From Flavobacteriales bacterium UBA2669 (GTDB taxonomy: Bacteria > Bacteroidota > Bacteroidia > Flavobacteriales_E > Vicingaceae): DNA of 64,000 nucleotides. Each line of letters begins with the position of its first letter. Position 1 is the first letter of the stretch. Location of the stretch: positions 18,442 through 82,441 of the forward strand of contig DEMN01000010.1 of NCBI GenBank assembly GCA_002359215.1, written 5' to 3'. The position numbers and the translations under genes are program-made. The notes below the pieces were generated by a model. It saw only the letters and a list, made by a program, of their open reading frames with translations, made no database searches and had not been told where the DNA came from. Positions 17,658 to 25,367 of the stretch are shown piece after piece.

Positions 17658-18347
17658 ATGAGTATACTATTAGGGATAGAAACAGCAACAAAAGTTTGTT
17701 CAATTGCACTTTCTAAAGACAATGAGTTATTGGCTATTGAAGAGCTTGGAGGAGAATATAGTCATGCCGAAAATGTAACCAACTTTATAGAAAAAGTGGT
17801 AAAAAAAGCCAATATAAAATTTAATGATATTGATGCCATAGCGGTAAGTAAAGGACCTGGTTCTTATACCGGATTGAGAATTGGAGTTTCTTCAGCAAAG
17901 GGATTGTGTTATGCGTTGAATAAGCCATTAATTGCAATAGACACCTTACAAGCAATGGCATTGCGTATGGCAAAACAAACCACAGATAAGAATTTGCTTT
18001 TTTGTCCGATGATAGATGCCCGAAGAATGGAGGTTTATACTGCTATTTATGATGCTAACAATGAGTTAATAGAACCCATTTCAGCTAAAATAATTGATGA
18101 AAATTCTTTCAGCAAATTTTTAACTGACCAAAAAATATTGTTTTTTGGCGATGGTGCACAAAAATGCCAAACATTATTTGCAGAAAATAAAAATGCTTTG
18201 TTTAATAAAAATGTATTACCATCAGCTATAGAAATTAATGAATTAGCGTTAAAGAAACTAATTAATAATCAGTTAGAAGATGTAGCTTATTTTGAACCGT
18301 TTTACTTGAAAGACTTTATAGCTACAACACCTAAAAAAATAATTTGA
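17658..18347 (+). CDS. tsaB: tRNA threonylcarbamoyladenosine biosynthesis protein TsaB
   Basis: The 229-residue protein begins LLGIETATKVCSIAL, the ASKHA-fold phosphate loop, and has SKGPGSYTGLRIGVSSAKGL and PMIDARRMEVYTA, all diagnostic of TsaB. TsaB is the non-catalytic partner of TsaD and TsaE in making the t6A37 modification of tRNA. It begins one base after the OmpA-family gene's stop, so the two are in one transcript although functionally unrelated. Confidence 0.95.
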   Translation: MSILLGIETATKVCSIALSKDNELLAIEELGGEYSHAENVTNFIEKVVKKANIKFNDIDAIAVSKGPGSYTGLRIGVSSAKGLCYALNKPLIAIDTLQAMALRMAKQTTDKNLLFCPMIDARRMEVYTAIYDANNELIEPISAKIIDENSFSKFLTDQKILFFGDGAQKCQTLFAENKNALFNKNVLPSAIEINELALKKLINNQLEDVAYFEPFYLKDFIATTPKKII

Positions 18348-18405
18348 AAACACTTGCCAGCCAAACAATAAGTGCTTAAAATTGTAAGCCGATAAAAAAT
18401 CGAAA

Positions 18406-18933
18406 ATGATTCGTGAAAAACTAGATAAAGCCATAAGAGAAGTGCCTGATTTTCCTAAGCCAGGTATCTTATTTAAAGACATTACTCCCATTTTTTTAGA
18501 TCAACAACTTTGTTCGGAAATTGTAGATGAGTTGGCAAAACAAACAGAAAAAATGCATTTAGATGCTATTGTAGGAATTGAAAGCAGAGGTTTTTTCTTC
18601 GGAATTTTATTGGCTAACAAATTAAATATTCCATTTATTCCGATTAGAAAAAGAGGTAAATTACCATATAAAACTGTTTCTTATGAATATGAGTTAGAAT
18701 ATGGAACAGCCGCAATGGAAATGCATCAAGATGTGGTAAAAAAAGATTGGAATGTGTTGATTCATGATGATTTGTTGGCAACAGGAGGGACAGCAGCAGC
18801 AGCAGCAGAATTAATACAAATGCAACATGCCAACGTATCCGGTTTTTCTTTTGTAGTGGAATTGGAATTTTTAAAAGGAAGTGAAAAATTAAAAAAATAT
18901 ACAAACAATATTATCAACTTAATTTCATTCTAG
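18406..18933 (+). CDS. apt: adenine phosphoribosyltransferase
   Basis: The 175-residue protein matches Apt throughout: the PDFPKPGILFKDITP opening, VGIESRGFFFG, PIRKRGKLPYKTVSYEYELEYG, and the PRPP loop HDDLLATGGTA. It salvages adenine to AMP. After the PRPP loop the helix reads TAAAAAEL, coded by a run of CAG/GCA triplets (18791-18808), a potential slippage site. Gap to tsaB is 58 bp. Confidence 0.96.
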   Translation: MIREKLDKAIREVPDFPKPGILFKDITPIFLDQQLCSEIVDELAKQTEKMHLDAIVGIESRGFFFGILLANKLNIPFIPIRKRGKLPYKTVSYEYELEYGTAAMEMHQDVVKKDWNVLIHDDLLATGGTAAAAAELIQMQHANVSGFSFVVELEFLKGSEKLKKYTNNIINLISF

Positions 18934-18964
18934 AAATAAAGAAGGTAACTTAACTTATTATAAT

Positions 18965-20104
18965 ATGAATTTTGAATATACAGAAAATCAGCGAATGATT
19001 GCTGACATGATTAGAGATTTCGCAGAAAAAGAAATTCGTCCAAAGATGATGGAATGGGATGAGACTCAAGAGTTTCCTGTAGAAGTATTTAAAAAACTCG
19101 GAGAGTTAGGCTTAATGGGAGCAGTTGTTCCACAAGAATATGGTGGTTCGGGAATGAGTTACAGTGAATATGTTGTGGTAGTTTCTGAAATTGCAAAAGT
19201 TTGTGGTTCTATTGGACTTTCAGTTGCTGCACATAATTCTCTTTGTACCAACCATATTTATATGTTTGCCAATGAAGAGCAAAGAAAAAGATGGTTACCT
19301 AAATTAACAACTGCTGAATGGATTGGAGCTTGGGGATTAACAGAACATAATACAGGTTCTGATGCTGGAGGAATGAATACCACCGCTAAACAACATGGCG
19401 ATTATTGGGTGCTAAATGGTGCTAAAAACTTTATTACTCACGCTATTTCTGGAGATATTGCAGTAGTAATTGCTAGGACTGGTGAAAAAGGTGATTCAAG
19501 AGGGATGACTGCTTTTGTTATTGAAAAAGGAACTCCGGGTTTTTCATCAGGAAAAAAAGAAAATAAATTAGGAATGAGAGCATCCGAAACTGCTGAATTA
19601 ATATTTGCAGATTGTAGAGTGCATAAAGATAATGTGTTGGGAAATGTTGGAGAAGGATTTATTCAGGCAATGAAGATTTTAGATGGTGGAAGAATTTCAA
19701 TTGCATCGTTAGGATTAGGAATTGCCAAAGGAGCTTATGAAGCTGCTTTAGCTTATTCTAAAGAGAGAGAACAATTTAATCAACCAATTTCTCAATTTCA
19801 GGCAATTGCTTTTAAGTTAGCAGATATGGCAACTGATATTGAAGCGTCAGAATTGTTAATTTATGAAGCAGCAGACCTTAAAGATAAAGGATTGCCTGTT
19901 ACTAAAGTATCTGCAATGGCTAAATATTATTCTTCTGAGGTTGCTGTTAGGGTTTCTACAGACGCAGTACAAATTTTTGGAGGTTATGGATATACTAAAG
20001 ATTTTCCGGCAGAGAAGTTTTATAGAGACTCTAAACTTTGTACTATTGGAGAAGGGACATCAGAAATTCAAAAATTAGTTATATCAAGAGAAATATTAAA
20101 ATAA
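18965..20104 (+). CDS. acyl-CoA dehydrogenase
   Basis: The 379-residue protein has the three-domain ACAD fold: the N-terminal helical domain (TENQRMIADMIRDFAEKEIRP), the middle beta domain with WGLTEHNTGSDAGGMNT, and the C-terminal domain ending CTIGEGTSEIQKLVISREIL, where Glu363 is in the position of the catalytic base of short-chain acyl-CoA dehydrogenases. It catalyses the FAD-dependent first step of fatty-acid or branched-chain acyl-CoA oxidation. Chain-length preference cannot be decided by eye. It lies between apt and rpsU with no partner electron-transfer flavoprotein gene nearby. Confidence 0.95.
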   Translation: MNFEYTENQRMIADMIRDFAEKEIRPKMMEWDETQEFPVEVFKKLGELGLMGAVVPQEYGGSGMSYSEYVVVVSEIAKVCGSIGLSVAAHNSLCTNHIYMFANEEQRKRWLPKLTTAEWIGAWGLTEHNTGSDAGGMNTTAKQHGDYWVLNGAKNFITHAISGDIAVVIARTGEKGDSRGMTAFVIEKGTPGFSSGKKENKLGMRASETAELIFADCRVHKDNVLGNVGEGFIQAMKILDGGRISIASLGLGIAKGAYEAALAYSKEREQFNQPISQFQAIAFKLADMATDIEASELLIYEAADLKDKGLPVTKVSAMAKYYSSEVAVRVSTDAVQIFGGYGYTKDFPAEKFYRDSKLCTIGEGTSEIQKLVISREILK

Positions 20105-20110
20105 AAAAAC

Positions 20111-20140
20111 TTGCAGATTATAATTTTATCTTTAAATTTG
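20111..20140 (+). promoter_or_regulatory. rpsU promoter
   Basis: TTG (20111-20113), 19-bp spacer, then TAAATTTG (20133-20140) exactly fits the Flavobacterium-type consensus, followed by CAGCCC. The same -7 and discriminator words occur at the rpsP promoter (42194 onward). Confidence 0.8.
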
Positions 20141-20174
20141 CAGCCCTTTTAATAATTTTAAAAACACAATAGGA

Positions 20175-20366
20175 ATGATAATTATACCGATTAAAGATGG
20201 TGAAAACATCGAAAGAGCTTTAAAGAAGTACAAGAAAAAGTACGAAAGAACTGGGACTATCAAAGAATTGAGAAATAGAAAACAGTACGATAAGCCTTCT
20301 GTAATTAACAGAGCACAGAAAATTAAAGCTATCTATGTTGAGAAATTAAGAAAAGCTGAAGAGTAA
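20175..20366 (+). CDS. rpsU: 30S ribosomal protein S21
   Basis: The 63-residue basic protein begins MIIIPIKDGENIERALKKYKKK and continues with the RRKQYDKPSV-like segment (LRNRKQYDKPSVI), matching bacterial S21. It is a small-subunit protein near the platform. In Bacteroidota S21 helps sequester the anti-Shine-Dalgarno end of 16S rRNA (with bS6 and bS18), which fits the lack of SD sequences in this window. Monocistronic, between a consensus promoter and a terminator. Confidence 0.96.
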   Translation: MIIIPIKDGENIERALKKYKKKYERTGTIKELRNRKQYDKPSVINRAQKIKAIYVEKLRKAEE

Positions 20367-20404
20367 TTAAGTTTATTCTTTTCTTTTTTAAGAAATATTT
20401 TTAT

Positions 20405-20437
20405 AGCCTACGTTTGAAAAAACATAGGCTTTTTTTA
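20405..20437 (+). terminator. Rho-independent terminator of rpsU
   Basis: AGCCTA (20405-20410) pairs with TAGGCT (20425-20430), extended inward by GTTT/AAAC with one mismatch, a GAAA loop and a seven-T tail. Confidence 0.85.
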
Positions 20438-20447
20438 TTTTAGCTGT

Positions 20448-21461
20448 ATGGCATCAAAAATTGTAAAAAAAATACTCGATTTAAAAGTGGTGAAGCAACT
20501 TATTGCTTGGTCGAAAAAAATTGTTTTACCTGGTTTTGATGGAATCCCACTGTTTGAAGTATTAACTTTTCTATTTAAAGGTATGCAAGAAAGCTCTTTA
20601 ACTACAAGAGCTGCAGCATTGGCTTTTCGTTTTTTCTTGGCTATTTTTCCTGCATTAATTTTTTTACTTTCCCTATTACCTTATATTCCTATTGATGATT
20701 TTTATAATAATTTATTGGTTCTTTTAGAAGGATTGTTACCAGATGATGCATTTGAAATGACTAGAAGCACGATGGACGATTTGGTGCATAAAAGACATGA
20801 TACCTTACTTTCATTAGGATTTATTTTTGCACTATACTTTGCAAGCGATGGTGTTAACTCTATGATTGAAGAGTTTAATCATTCTTATCATTCACTACAG
20901 AAAAAAATAGGTTTTATAAGGCAACGATTAACCTCTTTTTTAATATTAGGCATCCTAACTGTATTAATGGTGTTGGCTATTTTTTTAATGGTTTTCTATA
21001 AAGTAATTATTAATTATTTAATTACTCAAGAGTGGCTTCCGGCTGATATTTCTTTAGGGTCACTTGCCGTAATTAAAATGCTTACCTTACTTATTTTGTT
21101 CTTTACAGGCATATCTTCCATTTATTATTTTGGTAACTTAAAAGGTGGTAAATTTAGGTTTATGTCGGCAGGTTCTACATTAGCGACAGGCTTAGCAATA
21201 CTGATTTCTGCAGGTTTTGGATTTTACGTAAACAACTTTGCTAATTATAATAAAGTGTATGGTTCTATAGGCACATTAATTGTAGTTTTATTGTGGATTT
21301 ATTTTAATTCCTTAGTTTTGTTAATTGGTTATGAGTTAAATGCAAGTATTGCTCATGCCAAAGCAGATAAAAAAATAACCAGCGAAGAAGATTTAGAAGA
21401 TATAAACTTAGAGATTAGAGATAAAAATAAACCTGAAGAAGGAGATTTACCAACGACATAA
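20448..21461 (+). CDS. YihY/BrkB-family inner-membrane protein
   Basis: The 337-residue protein has about six membrane helices and the family hallmarks TTRAAALAFRFFLAIFPALIFLLSLLPYIP, VNSMIEEFNHSY and the final YGSIGTLIVVLLWIYFNSLVLLIGYELNA. The cytoplasmic tail (about 300-337) is charged. The family was once labelled ribonuclease BN, which is wrong, and its role in the membrane is still unsettled. It begins 10 bp after the rpsU terminator and lies 10 bp ahead of the next gene. Confidence 0.9.
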   Translation: MASKIVKKILDLKVVKQLIAWSKKIVLPGFDGIPLFEVLTFLFKGMQESSLTTRAAALAFRFFLAIFPALIFLLSLLPYIPIDDFYNNLLVLLEGLLPDDAFEMTRSTMDDLVHKRHDTLLSLGFIFALYFASDGVNSMIEEFNHSYHSLQKKIGFIRQRLTSFLILGILTVLMVLAIFLMVFYKVIINYLITQEWLPADISLGSLAVIKMLTLLILFFTGISSIYYFGNLKGGKFRFMSAGSTLATGLAILISAGFGFYVNNFANYNKVYGSIGTLIVVLLWIYFNSLVLLIGYELNASIAHAKADKKITSEEDLEDINLEIRDKNKPEEGDLPTT

Positions 21462-21471
21462 ACTAAAAGCT

Positions 21472-22038
21472 ATGAAAAATTCAAAATTATTGTTACTTGT
21501 TTTACTGATTTTGACAACAACTATAACTCAAGCTCAAATTACTATTGGTGATGTTACCATGCCTAAAAAAGTAAAAGTTGGCGAAACAGAATTAGAGCTT
21601 AATGGGGCAGGTGCCAGAGTAAAGTTATTTATGGATATGTATGTGGCAGGGTTATATATTAAAACTAAATCTACTGATGCTAAAAAAATTGTTGAAGCCA
21701 ATGAACATATCGCTATAAAATTGCAAATTGTTTCTTCTTTAATTACGAGTGATAAAATGATAAGTGCCGTTAATGAAGGCTTTAAAAATTCTACTAATGG
21801 AAAAACTGCTTCCATCCAAAAAGAAATAGATCAGTTTATTGGAGCGTTTAAAGATGAAATAAAAAAAGGTGATGTATTTGATATTTTTTATGTTCCTAAT
21901 AAAGCAACTTTAGTTGTTAAAAATGGCAAATTAATGGCAAAAATTGAAGGACTTGATTTTAAAAAAGCATTGTTTGGTATTTGGCTTTCTGATGTACCTG
22001 CTGATAAGAATTTAAAAAAAGCACTTTTAGGAAAATAA
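21472..22038 (+). CDS. chalcone isomerase-like exported protein
   Basis: The 188-residue product has a signal peptide (about 1-22, ending ITQAQ), then GDVTMPKKVKVGETELELNGAGARVKLFMDMYVAGLYI, typical of the bacterial chalcone-isomerase-like domain, and ends with the KKALFGIWLSDVPADKNLKKALLG segment. Bacterial members are fatty-acid-binding-like folds whose role is unknown; no flavonoid chemistry is implied. It is periplasmic, cotranscribed with the BrkB gene, and converges with the GIN-domain gene 3 bp away. Confidence 0.88.
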   Translation: MKNSKLLLLVLLILTTTITQAQITIGDVTMPKKVKVGETELELNGAGARVKLFMDMYVAGLYIKTKSTDAKKIVEANEHIAIKLQIVSSLITSDKMISAVNEGFKNSTNGKTASIQKEIDQFIGAFKDEIKKGDVFDIFYVPNKATLVVKNGKLMAKIEGLDFKKALFGIWLSDVPADKNLKKALLGK

Positions 22039-22041
22039 ATT

Positions 22042-22785
22042 TTATTTCTTAATCAGTTTTCCTTTTCCGCTTTGTTGACTAATAGTAACGCTCGGGTTTC
22101 CGTAATATTCAATGTTTCCCAATGAGGTTAATTCTATGAGTAAACTATTTGTCGCTGTTAGAGTTATATCTCCTGTACCATCATGATTGACATGAGCGTT
22201 CTCACTAATTAAATTTTTGCAAGTTAACCATCCTGAACCTCCTGAAAATAAATAAGTAAACTTAGCTTTTCCACTTAAAGTGAAATCTGCCGGACCGGTA
22301 TGTTGTAAAATATTTATTTTTTGAACATCTATTGTAAGATTAATGCTTCCTGTTCCGTTGCGTGTTTCAAAAGTAAATTCGTCTAATTTTAGCTCTCCTA
22401 AGCTACTAACATTTCCAAAGCCTGTATAATTGATGTACTTTATATTAGGTAAGGATAGGTAAACTGTAATTTCTTCTTTGTAGCTTCTTAAAAAATTACA
22501 CTTGTTATCGTTTTTCAATTCTAATTCCGTTCCTTTTTGTCTGGCTCTAACATATTTTAATAAATTCTCTCCGCCTTCAATAGTAAGTGAAGGAGTACTA
22601 TCCTGACGGAGCACCAAATTCAATTTATCTTTTAAAATAATATGTGTAATGTCATTCCCAATAATTCTTGTTTCTACAACTTGTTTTCCGGTAGATTTAA
22701 TGCAAGCACTTTCTTTTACACAAGCATTTAGCACAATCATAATAATTGCAAAAAAGAAAATTCTATATTTTAAAACAAGTTGCAT
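22042..22785 (-). CDS. GIN/DUF2807-domain lipoprotein
   Basis: The 247-residue protein has a lipobox (IVLNAC, Cys22) and a right-handed beta-solenoid-like body with the repeated GxGNxxSLGELKLDEFTFETRNGTGSI pattern that defines the head-GIN domain (DUF2807). Such proteins are common surface or periplasmic lipoproteins in Bacteroidota; function is not established. It starts 1 bp after the stop of the acyloxyacyl hydrolase gene and thus lies in its operon. Confidence 0.87.
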   Translation of the reverse strand: MQLVLKYRIFFFAIIMIVLNACVKESACIKSTGKQVVETRIIGNDITHIILKDKLNLVLRQDSTPSLTIEGGENLLKYVRARQKGTELELKNDNKCNFLRSYKEEITVYLSLPNIKYINYTGFGNVSSLGELKLDEFTFETRNGTGSINLTIDVQKINILQHTGPADFTLSGKAKFTYLFSGGSGWLTCKNLISENAHVNHDGTGDITLTATNSLLIELTSLGNIEYYGNPSVTISQQSGKGKLIKK

Positions 22786-23871
22786 TTATTTTAATTTAAA
22801 CCCTATACCTACTTCAATAAAATCAGCTACCGCCCAATGACTTTTTAATCCTAAATTAAAAAATAAGTTGTCGTTTATTTTATATCTAGAGTTTATTCTA
22901 TGATAAAAATAACCATCCTCTTTGTAATTTGGTAAAATATATCCGCCCATATGTAGAGAAAGCATTATGTTTCCTATGTTTATTCCATACATTACTCCAA
23001 GTCCGGTTCTTAAATTATCAGCTTTTGATGCTTCTACATTGTCATTATATTCAATTAATGCTTCTACTGATTTGTTGTAAAAAACATCAGCACTAAAACC
23101 AAAAGAGGTTTTATTATTAATCGGTTTCACTATGTTATAAGCAATATTTGCGATGTAGTATTTAGGACCTTCTACGGGAGGGATTTCTTTTAATCCGGTA
23201 TTGCCAACTATAAAATGTTCCCATGTTTTTTCTTTGTTAGGAAGGGTAGTTGTTTGAATGTCTTTATCCTTACCGAAACTATAAGAAACACCTGTATTTA
23301 ATGAAAAGACGTTAAAACCTAAGTTTGGACGTACAAAAGAACCATTAGAAAAATGGACTAAAGAAATACCCCCAGAAAAAGCAATATGTTTAGAAGCCTG
23401 GATTTTCCATAAAGAATTTACATTTATGAGTGCATTAAACCTAGAACCTATGGCTATGTTTTTATAATTATCTGCACGGTCAAAAGGTTTTTCTACATAA
23501 CCGAAACCATATCCAAAACGAAGTTCCCATCTAATTTTTCGTTTGCTCAACGGAATTTGAATATAAGGGAAAATGCCAAAGGAATTACCCAACTCTTCTT
23601 TATTTCCTAAATTTAGATACATGGCCGAGATACCAATTTTTGGGTAATTAAAGAGTTGTTGCCACGCTTTATTTCCATTTGTGTTTTTATAAAAAGAAAC
23701 TTCATAAATAAAAGAATGTCCTTCAATAATTTCGGTTACTATTGGGCGATGAGGTAAGATAGAACCATAATGAACGGTTTCTTCAATTCCAAATTCAGGA
23801 ACGCTCTGTTGAGAAAATGATGTTTGCCAACTAAGGAAAAGACATAAAAATAGTCGATATTTGAAAATCAT
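22786..23871 (-). CDS. acyloxyacyl hydrolase / PagL-like lipid A deacylase
   Basis: The 361-residue product begins with signal peptide MIFKYRLFLCLFLSWQTSFSQ. The start at 23871 is preferred over 23928, which would overlap mazG on the other strand and hide the signal. It is an outer-membrane beta-barrel by its alternating aromatic strands and contains LVHFSNGSFVRPNLG, equivalent to the H-x-S catalytic motif of PagL-like deacylases. Those enzymes remove an acyl chain from lipid A. Bacteroidota members are annotated acyloxyacyl hydrolase, but substrate has rarely been tested. Confidence 0.8.
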   Translation of the reverse strand: MIFKYRLFLCLFLSWQTSFSQQSVPEFGIEETVHYGSILPHRPIVTEIIEGHSFIYEVSFYKNTNGNKAWQQLFNYPKIGISAMYLNLGNKEELGNSFGIFPYIQIPLSKRKIRWELRFGYGFGYVEKPFDRADNYKNIAIGSRFNALINVNSLWKIQASKHIAFSGGISLVHFSNGSFVRPNLGFNVFSLNTGVSYSFGKDKDIQTTTLPNKEKTWEHFIVGNTGLKEIPPVEGPKYYIANIAYNIVKPINNKTSFGFSADVFYNKSVEALIEYNDNVEASKADNLRTGLGVMYGINIGNIMLSLHMGGYILPNYKEDGYFYHRINSRYKINDNLFFNLGLKSHWAVADFIEVGIGFKLK

Positions 23872-23919
23872 TTTTACCACTAAACAAAAATAGAAGATAA
23901 AACCGAAATACCATTTTTT

Positions 23920-24693
23920 ATGATGCAAGAAAAATTAAAAGCCTTTGAACGTTTGTTAACCATTATGGATGAACTGAGAGAAAAATGTCCGTGGGATAAA
24001 AAACAAACCATGCAAAGTCTTCGTCACCTAACCATTGAAGAAACCTATGAACTTACCGATGCCATTTTGGATAACGACATGGAAGAAATTAAAAAAGAGT
24101 TAGGCGATTTAATGTTACACCTTGTTTTTTATGCTAAAATTGGTTCAGAAACCAATGATTTTGATATGGCAGATGTGTTAAATGGTGTTTGCGAGAAATT
24201 AATTCATCGTCACCCTCATATTTATGGCGATGTAACTGTTAAAGATGAAGAAGAAGTAAAATCCAATTGGGAAAAATTAAAACTGAAAGAAGGTAAAACT
24301 TCTGTGTTGGAAGGCGTACCAAAATCGCTTCCGGCATTAATAAAATGCATAAGAATACAAGATAAAGCCAGAGGTGTAGGTTTTGATTGGGATAACAAAG
24401 AGCAAGTTTGGGAAAAAGTAAAAGAAGAAATGGATGAGCTAAAAGAAGAAGTGGATGCTCAAAACCAAGAACGTATTGAAGCAGAATATGGCGATTTACT
24501 TTTTGCAGTAGTGAATTATGGAAGATTCTTGAATATCAATCCCGAAGATGCCTTGGAAAAAACCAATAAAAAATTCATTAACCGTTTTCAATATTTAGAA
24601 ACCGAAACTAAAAAAGAGGGTAAAACGCTAAGCGATATGACGCTGGAAGAAATGGATGTGTATTGGAATGCCTCTAAAAAGTTTTATGAGTAA
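23920..24693 (+). CDS. mazG: nucleoside triphosphate pyrophosphohydrolase MazG
   Basis: The 257-residue protein has two MazG domains: MDELREKCPWDKKQTMQSLRHLTIEETYELTDAI with the EExxE/ELGD metal-binding residues (KKELGDLMLHLVF), and a second copy after residue 140 (VGFDWDNKEQVWEKVKEEMDELKEE, AEYGDLLFAVVNYGRF). It hydrolyses NTPs to NMP and PPi, clearing aberrant nucleotides and affecting (p)ppGpp levels in E. coli. It is divergent from the hydrolase gene. Confidence 0.95.
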   Translation: MMQEKLKAFERLLTIMDELREKCPWDKKQTMQSLRHLTIEETYELTDAILDNDMEEIKKELGDLMLHLVFYAKIGSETNDFDMADVLNGVCEKLIHRHPHIYGDVTVKDEEEVKSNWEKLKLKEGKTSVLEGVPKSLPALIKCIRIQDKARGVGFDWDNKEQVWEKVKEEMDELKEEVDAQNQERIEAEYGDLLFAVVNYGRFLNINPEDALEKTNKKFINRFQYLETETKKEGKTLSDMTLEEMDVYWNASKKFYE

Positions 24694-24776
24694 TATTTAT
24701 AACTAAACCTGATGTTTAGTATGACAATATGGTTTTAGAAATATTTAAAAAATAATCCGATAATTTTAAAAAAAAA

Positions 24777-24823
24777 TGACCGTTCATTGGTCAAAATCGA
24801 CCGTTGGTTAGATGGATTGACCA
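24777..24823. promoter_or_regulatory. GACC-box array, probable regulator site for the secreted-protein operon
   Basis: GACCGTT occurs at 24778-24784 and again at 24799-24805, and TTGACCA at 24817-24823, so the GACC cores are 21 and 20 bp apart, close to two helical turns. An inverted copy (GGTCA, 24789-24793) pairs with the first as TGACC-N7-GGTCA. The array lies immediately upstream of the -33 TTG at 24829. The binding protein is unknown. Confidence 0.5.
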
Positions 24824-24828
24824 GTTCT

Positions 24829-24858
24829 TTGATTTTAATATTTTTTTATTTACGTTTA
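24829..24858 (+). promoter_or_regulatory. promoter of the 24.9-40 kb secreted-protein operon
   Basis: TTG (24829-24831), 19-bp spacer and TACGTTTA (24851-24858; 7 of 8 matches to TAnnTTTG) fit the Bacteroidota promoter type, 31 bp ahead of the first gene. The GACC boxes just upstream suggest activation. Confidence 0.55.
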
Positions 24859-24889
24859 GCAACTAATTGTTTAACAAAAAATCTAAATT

Positions 24890-25333
24890 ATGAATAAATT
24901 ATTATTTCAAAAGCTGGTGATAACTTTTTGTGTCTTGTTTATTACCTCTTCACTACATTCTCAAGATGTTGTTGTTATTAAAGATACATCTGAGTCAACT
25001 ATAGCATTTATATCAATTGATGGAGAAATTAAAAATTCAAATGGGCAACAAATCGCAAAAGTAGAACTTTCAGGAGAAGTCAAAGATGCTAGTGATCAAC
25101 TGTTAGTAACCATTTCTGGAAATGAAATTAAAAATTCCAGTAATATTCTAATTGGTAAAATACAATATATTGAACATGGAAGAATTAATCTATTAGATAA
25201 TCAAGATAATCAAATCTGTAAGATAGAATATAGTAGTAAAATATATAATTCAAATGGCGACTTATTATTTGTTACAAGTGATGCTATTATTGATTTATAT
25301 TTAATAGCTTATATGATTTACTTTTATAATTAA
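24890..25333 (+). CDS. small exported repeat protein (5-fold beta-flower-like)
   Basis: The 147-residue product has a signal peptide (about 1-25, ending SLHSQ) and a body built of short repeats of the form GEIKNSNGQQIAKVELSGEVKDASDQLLVTI...NEIKNSSNILIGKI. Each repeat is about 15-20 residues with a dG-x-I-x-N-x-x-G-x-x-I pattern, as in small beta-flower proteins of Bacteroidota. It ends in a short hydrophobic aromatic tail (DLYLIAYMIYFYN). Function is unknown. It is the first gene of the operon with the fibre-like and RHS proteins. Confidence 0.6.
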   Translation: MNKLLFQKLVITFCVLFITSSLHSQDVVVIKDTSESTIAFISIDGEIKNSNGQQIAKVELSGEVKDASDQLLVTISGNEIKNSSNILIGKIQYIEHGRINLLDNQDNQICKIEYSSKIYNSNGDLLFVTSDAIIDLYLIAYMIYFYN

Positions 25334-25367
25334 AAAAATAAAAAGAACCTTTTAAATACTAAGACTT

